A stretch of 7,147 bases of DNA from JALOOB01 sp964387985 (GTDB lineage: Bacteria > Chloroflexota > Anaerolineae > CG2-30-64-16). Below, in pieces: positions 6,362 through 7,147 of this stretch. The stretch lies in NCBI GenBank assembly GCA_964387985.1, contig CAYLZG010000182.1:1-7147 (forward strand), written 5' to 3'. The notes beneath the pieces are model-generated. The model saw only the letters and a program-made list of their open reading frames with translations. It searched no databases and was not told the origin of the DNA. The number at the start of each line of letters is the position of its first letter. Within the stretch, counting starts at the first letter, position 1. A program made the position numbers and the translations under genes.

Positions 6362-6819
6362 CTATGCGAGAGGCGCGGCCGGCGGGACGCCACCCGTCTC
6401 GCCCGCAAACAGGTCACGCACCAGCAGCGCGCCGGCCACGCCCAGCACGAGCACCGTCAGGTCGTAGATTGCCAGCAGGGCCAGCACCGCGATCCACGGC
6501 AACCCCTCCGCGGGCGTCTCGCCGGACGCGAGGCCGGTGACGATGGCCAGGCCCTGGGCCAGGATCAGCGAGGCCACGGCTACCCCGAAGCTCCATNNNN
6601 NNNNNNCCGGGCGTGGGCGAGCCGCGCGGCGATGACCAACAGCCCACCGCCGAGGACGACCAGGGGAAAGAGCTCACCGGGGATCAGGTAATCCATCCTG
6701 AAGGAACCCGACCGCGCGGTCCCTATCGCGGATGTCAGCAGCATGAAGACGATGGGCAGCAGCACCAAAATGGTTCCGATCAGGGCCAGGACGCGCGTGA
6801 GAGGGCTTCGCTGATTCAT
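6362..6819 (-). CDS. Small integral membrane protein of unknown function, interrupted by an assembly gap
   Basis: I do not recognise a family. The part before the gap (71 residues, MNQRSPLTRV to RLAHAR) has two membrane helices at about residues 10-30 and 49-66. The part after it (from WSFGVAVASL) has two more and ends in the polar tail DLFAGETGGVPPAAPLA before TAG at 6362-6364. The two halves are in different frames across the ten N: the true gap must be 2 modulo 3 bases long, so 10 is a placeholder. Both halves carry similar hydrophobic, Leu/Ala/Gly-rich composition, which supports one gene of roughly 150 or more residues. The ATG at 6819 is firmly set by GGAGGTGGAGG directly upstream and a good promoter. 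It is the first gene of a probable minus-strand transcript with the DppB and DppC permeases, so an accessory role in that transporter is possible but unproven. Confidence 0.65.
6597..6606. other. Assembly gap (ten N)
   Basis: This is a run of exactly ten unknown bases within the small membrane-protein gene. The reading frames on the two sides do not match at this length, so the number is probably a scaffolding placeholder rather than a measured size. Confidence 0.95.
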
Positions 6820-6830
6820 CCTCCACCTCC
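6820..6830 (-). promoter_or_regulatory. Doubled Shine-Dalgarno sequence GGAGGTGGAGG
   Basis: Two GGAGG units sit in tandem. The distal one (GGAGGT, 6830-6825) ends five bases from the ATG at 6819, the ideal distance, and the proximal one touches the ATG. It excludes the longer frame starting at 6849, which would translate through this site. Confidence 0.75.
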
Positions 6831-6837
6831 ACTGCCA

Positions 6838-6866
6838 AGTATAGTCCACTTCAGCCCCAGCCTCAA
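6838..6866 (-). promoter_or_regulatory. Sigma-70-type promoter for the membrane-protein/DppBC transcript
   Basis: On the minus strand TTGAGG (6866-6861, four of six) is followed after exactly 17 bases by TATACT (6843-6838, five of six). Initiation would fall near 6831, leaving a leader of only about 12 bases that begins essentially at the ribosome site. Confidence 0.6.
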
Positions 6867-6959
6867 GCGCAGGCGGCCGAACGTCAACCCCCGCCGTTAC
6901 TCGAATGGATTCTCAACGTTCACCGGTTGGCGGGCCAGGAATCGCCGTAATCCCTCGCT

Positions 6960-6980
6960 GGCGCTCAGCAACCCAGCGCC
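6960..6980. repeat. Perfect 6-bp inverted repeat, GGCGCT / AGCGCC, upstream of the ABC ATPase gene
   Basis: GGCGCT (6960-6965) and AGCGCC (6975-6980) flank a 9-base centre. It lies just upstream of a TAGAAT -10-like box, where the -35 region would be, so a repressor operator is conceivable. It could also be chance in GC-rich DNA. Confidence 0.3.
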
Positions 6981-6991
6981 GTCCGGCTGCG

Positions 6992-6997
6992 TAGAAT
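6992..6997 (+). promoter_or_regulatory. Candidate -10 box TAGAAT for the ABC ATPase gene
   Basis: TAGAAT matches TATAAT at five of six positions and would start transcription near 7004, about 30 bases before the ATG at 7035. No -35 box is recognisable at the right distance, so the call is weak. Confidence 0.3.
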
Positions 6998-7023
6998 AAG
7001 ATGGAACATTGGGCGATTCACCC

Positions 7024-7029
7024 AGGAGG
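7024..7029 (+). promoter_or_regulatory. Consensus Shine-Dalgarno AGGAGG for the ABC ATPase start
   Basis: A perfect AGGAGG ends five bases before the ATG at 7035. It fixes that ATG and so shows that the polar N-terminal extension of the ATPase is translated. Confidence 0.75.
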
Positions 7030-7034
7030 CTGCG

Positions 7035-7147
7035 ATGTTTGAAAGCCGGTCTGGCAAGAACGGTATCAACAATGGCACATCGGGCGGCCACTATCGTCAC
7101 GGCAACGATCATCTCATCGAGCTGCACGACGTGGTCAAGACATACCG
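7035..7147 (+). CDS. ABC transporter ATP-binding protein, MacB/LolD type, N-terminal fragment cut by the window edge
   Basis: Only 37 codons and two bases are in the window. Residues 27-38 (LIELHDVVKTYR) match the first beta-strand of ABC ATPases, in the variant 'IELxDVxKTYR' typical of MacB/LolD-class nucleotide-binding subunits, which power export, lipoprotein release or mechanotransmission. Dpp-type ATPases usually begin differently ('LLEVxDLSVxF'), so this is probably not the motor of the DppBC-type permeases. Walker A lies beyond the edge. The preceding 26 residues are unusual for the family: polar and rich in Gly, Asn, Ser and His (SGKNGINNGTSGGHYRHG). The consensus ribosome site five bases upstream supports this start. 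The gene is transcribed away from the membrane-protein gene across a 215-base divergent region. Confidence 0.75.
   Translation, partial: MFESRSGKNGINNGTSGGHYRHGNDHLIELHDVVKTY

Noticed and set aside
6897..7127. A 76-codon minus-strand frame across the divergent intergenic region
   Set aside because: It overlaps the well-supported ATPase start and the candidate promoter elements, shows no motif and has no convincing ribosome site.

Overview
The window is GC-rich bacterial DNA from a scaffolded assembly: a run of ten N lies at 6597-6606. No rRNA, tRNA, CRISPR array or insertion sequence is visible. The secreted protein on the left ends in LYLPAIVR. As I recall, a short C-terminal 'YLP + hydrophobics + R' tail is frequent on exported proteins of Chloroflexota (Anaerolineae and relatives). 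Together with the multidomain C25 peptidase and the MacB-type ATPase, this makes a Chloroflexota origin my best guess, but it is an inference.

Left (1-365): I see no convincing gene. The stretch holds three short perfect inverted repeats, then a plausible sigma-70 promoter (about 289-317) and a strong Shine-Dalgarno site in front of a GTG start at 366. From 366 to 4246 on the plus strand lies one very large secreted protein. It has a signal peptide, a carboxypeptidase-regulatory-like beta-sandwich, a gingipain-type C25 cysteine peptidase domain with candidate catalytic His447 and Cys521, an eight-bladed PQQ-type beta-propeller, about three fibronectin type III modules and the YLPAIVR tail. 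In the sequence as given it is split into two overlapping frames by an apparent one-base loss in the A4 run at 3266-3269, inside the last propeller blade. Restoring that base gives a continuous protein of about 1293 residues.

Centre and right (4324-6819, minus strand): this gene row is read right to left. It holds an unrecognised four-helix membrane protein (interrupted by the assembly gap), a DppB/OppB-type permease and a DppC/OppC-type permease that overlaps the previous stop by ATGA. A good promoter with a very short leader precedes the membrane protein. The two permeases should form the membrane channel of a peptide- or nickel-class ABC importer, but no ATPase or substrate-binding protein of that class is in view.

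Right edge (7035-7147, plus strand): the first 37 codons of a divergently transcribed ABC ATPase of MacB/LolD type are present, with an ideal ribosome site and an unusual polar N-terminal extension. A possible functional theme is extracellular protein breakdown (peptidase) next to oligopeptide uptake (DppBC). The peptidase and permease genes converge and are not co-transcribed, so this link is only suggestive.
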